Assembly: GCA_016584305.1 (NCBI GenBank)
Contig: JACEEZ010018502.1
Coordinates: forward strand, 107,501 to 171,500
Length of the DNA stretch: 64,000 nt
Source: Chionoecetes opilio
Lineage: Eukaryota; Arthropoda; Malacostraca; Decapoda; Majidae
Direction: 5' to 3'
Numbering within the stretch: the first letter of the stretch is position 1; each line of letters begins with the position of its first letter. The notes beneath the pieces were generated by a model. That model ran no database searches, was not told where the DNA came from, and worked only from the letters and a program-made list of their open reading frames with translations. This document shows positions 62,576 through 64,000 of this stretch, piece after piece. A program made the position numbers and the translations under genes.

Positions 62576-63402
62576 GGACAGCGAGCTTCGCTCGCTGTCG
62601 CTTACCATAAGACCCGTGGAACCAAGTTTCCGCCAAAAAGTGTATAACTACTCCTAAATATTATCGGATTCAGCTGAAATTTGACATGCAAGTAGTGCTG
62701 TCAAAATCAATGGGGGTCGTTGGAAGAATTCTTTTGCGTAAAACAAGCCCTTAATGAGTAATAAGCGTAAACTACTCCTAATTATTGTCGGATTGAGCTG
62801 AAATTCGACAAGCAAGTAGTGCTGTCAAAATCAACGGGGGTCTGTACAACAAACTTTTTGCATAGAACAATCCCTTAATGAGTAATTCACGTTATGAGTT
62901 AATTGGTTGATACGTCACGTCGTATCGAACGTCACGAAGTAGTGCTGTCACGTTCCAGCCGCAAGAACTGAGCCAAAAGCAAAGGGGCCAGAGGCTGGAC
63001 GTCTATACTTGATACTGTTACTTAGAAATAAAAAGTGCTTAATTTTTTTTGGAAATATATTATTGCACTTAAATCATAATTGACAGCGAGCTTCGCTCGC
63101 TGTCGCTTACCATAAGACCCGTGGAACCAAGTTTCCGCCAAAAAGTGTATAACTACTCCTAAATATTGTCGGATTGAGCTGAAATTTGACATGCAAGTAG
63201 TGCTGTCAAAATCAATGGGGGTCGTCGGATGAATTTTTTTTGCGTAAAACAAGCCCTTAATGAGTAATTAGCGTAAACTACTCCTAATTATTGTCGGATT
63301 GAGCTGACATTCGACATCCAAGTAGTGCTGTTAAAACAATGGGGGTCTGTATAACAAACTTTTGGCATAGAACAAGCCCTTAATGAGTAATTCACGTAAT
63401 TG
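62576..63402 (+). repeat. two further direct copies of the GACAGCGAGC repeat
   Basis: 62576-63016 is a complete single arm ending GACGTCTATACTTGATA. 63083-63402 is a second arm broken at ACGTAAT, where the next MITE begins. Between them lies about 65 bp of AT-rich sequence. The small open frames on the minus strand are identical between copies because the repeats are. Confidence 0.9.
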
Positions 63403-63920
63403 TCAGGCAGATAGGTGTATCCATCATAAGAATTGTGGGTTTAGACGTACAAGCATGAAATTTGGCACAGTCATAGATAATAATCTAATGAATAATTCCA
63501 GATATAGACCCACCGCGAAAACGTCCTATGGTAGCCGTGGCGGCCATTTTACAAAATGACCGTTTTGACCGCGATTATTTTTAACCGGACGACACAAATG
63601 CTTCTTTATGTTCTAATGAAATGACTCTAGATACACATATATGCCATAATTGTATTATCCAAATGACCACAATTTGCATTTGTGTTGCCAGCAATGTCAA
63701 TTAACCCACCAGGGAGCGTGATAAGTGCTGACTCATCAAATTTCGGAACTTCCGCGTTCAGGAGTCAATGTTTCAGTGAAATTACAGGACCAAATGAACT
63801 AGTTGACAGGTAAGTACATATTATTTTTAAGTAAACCACTATTATCTATGACTGTGCCAAATTACATGCTTGTACGTATAAACCCACAATTCTTATGATG
63901 GATACACCTATCTGCCTGAC
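63403..63920. mobile_element. MITE with inverted repeats of about 80 bp
   Basis: GTCAGGCAGATAGGTGTATC at 63403 continues for about 80 bp and is repeated in reverse at about 63838-63920. The interior of about 350 bp has no open frame. No clear target duplication. Confidence 0.88.
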
Positions 63921-64000
63921 TTAAAAGTAACAAATTTAGTAACTGAGCAAATTATTTGGTGGCTAAGAGATAAATGGGGTTTCAATGGGGTTTCAATGAG

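Noticed and set aside
61583..63252. Repeated peptide MSNFSSIRQYLGVVIHFLAE on the minus strand
   Set aside because: It recurs because the underlying non-coding repeat recurs; frames are short and not kept between units.

Overview
This window is intergenic, repeat-saturated DNA from an animal genome, most probably an arthropod and plausibly a decapod crustacean. I infer this from very dense (TA)n, (GA)n, (CA)n and (TAG)n microsatellites, TTAGG-like degenerate arrays, several tRNA-derived SINE families, and a mix of BEL/Pao, Gypsy-type, CR1-like, Jockey-like and RTE-like retroelements with hAT, Tc1, piggyBac-type, Helitron and unassigned DNA transposon remnants. I see no host protein-coding gene, no rRNA, no functional tRNA and no CRISPR array. 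Long reading frames inside simple repeats are artefacts.

Layout. 1-6.4 kb: simple repeats, including about 1 kb of (GA)n, a 14-16 bp minisatellite and TTAGG-like arrays. 6.8-13 kb: SINE and Jockey scraps, an inverted repeat, a decayed piggyBac transposase end, RTE-like copy 1, a hairpin between (TA)n tracts, and a hAT-like non-autonomous element enclosing a Tc1 fragment. 13-27.2 kb: a BEL/Pao cluster of a rearranged minus-strand copy, a plus-strand fragment and a full-length but reverse-transcriptase-less copy. The full-length copy carries a 3,660-bp Gypsy-type element with two 944-bp LTRs inside one BEL LTR, and a TTAA-flanked piggyBac-like MITE between its protease and integrase regions. 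28-30.7 kb: two SINE copies with readable target duplications, one nested in a foldback element. 31.4-39.8 kb: Jockey fragments in both orientations around a CR1-like copy that has itself taken two terminal-inverted-repeat insertions. 40-45 kb: sparse remnants and a diverged duplication. 45.4-49.3 kb: a second CR1-like copy split by a 961-bp foldback element. 49.7-54.7 kb: SINEs, RTE-like copies 2 and 3 and a Helitron helicase scrap. 54.7-57 kb: a DNA transposon with an unusual transposase-like gene sitting in a (TA)n array. 57-64 kb: Jockey and ORF1/endonuclease retroelement fragments, MITEs, a hAT remnant, and a group of repeats ending in a GACAGCGAGC hairpin.

How it works together. The interest lies in insertion history, which can be read directly from split reading frames and target-site duplications. 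The best candidates for something undescribed are: (1) a foldback family with two copies here, both with 7-8 bp duplications of the form GGTnnnGG; (2) a BEL/Pao lineage whose protease region joins the integrase region without reverse transcriptase; (3) a TTAA-flanked element carrying a P2X7-C-terminal-domain-like exon; (4) the GACAGCGAGC foldback repeats. All family assignments come from reading motifs by eye; no database search was run.
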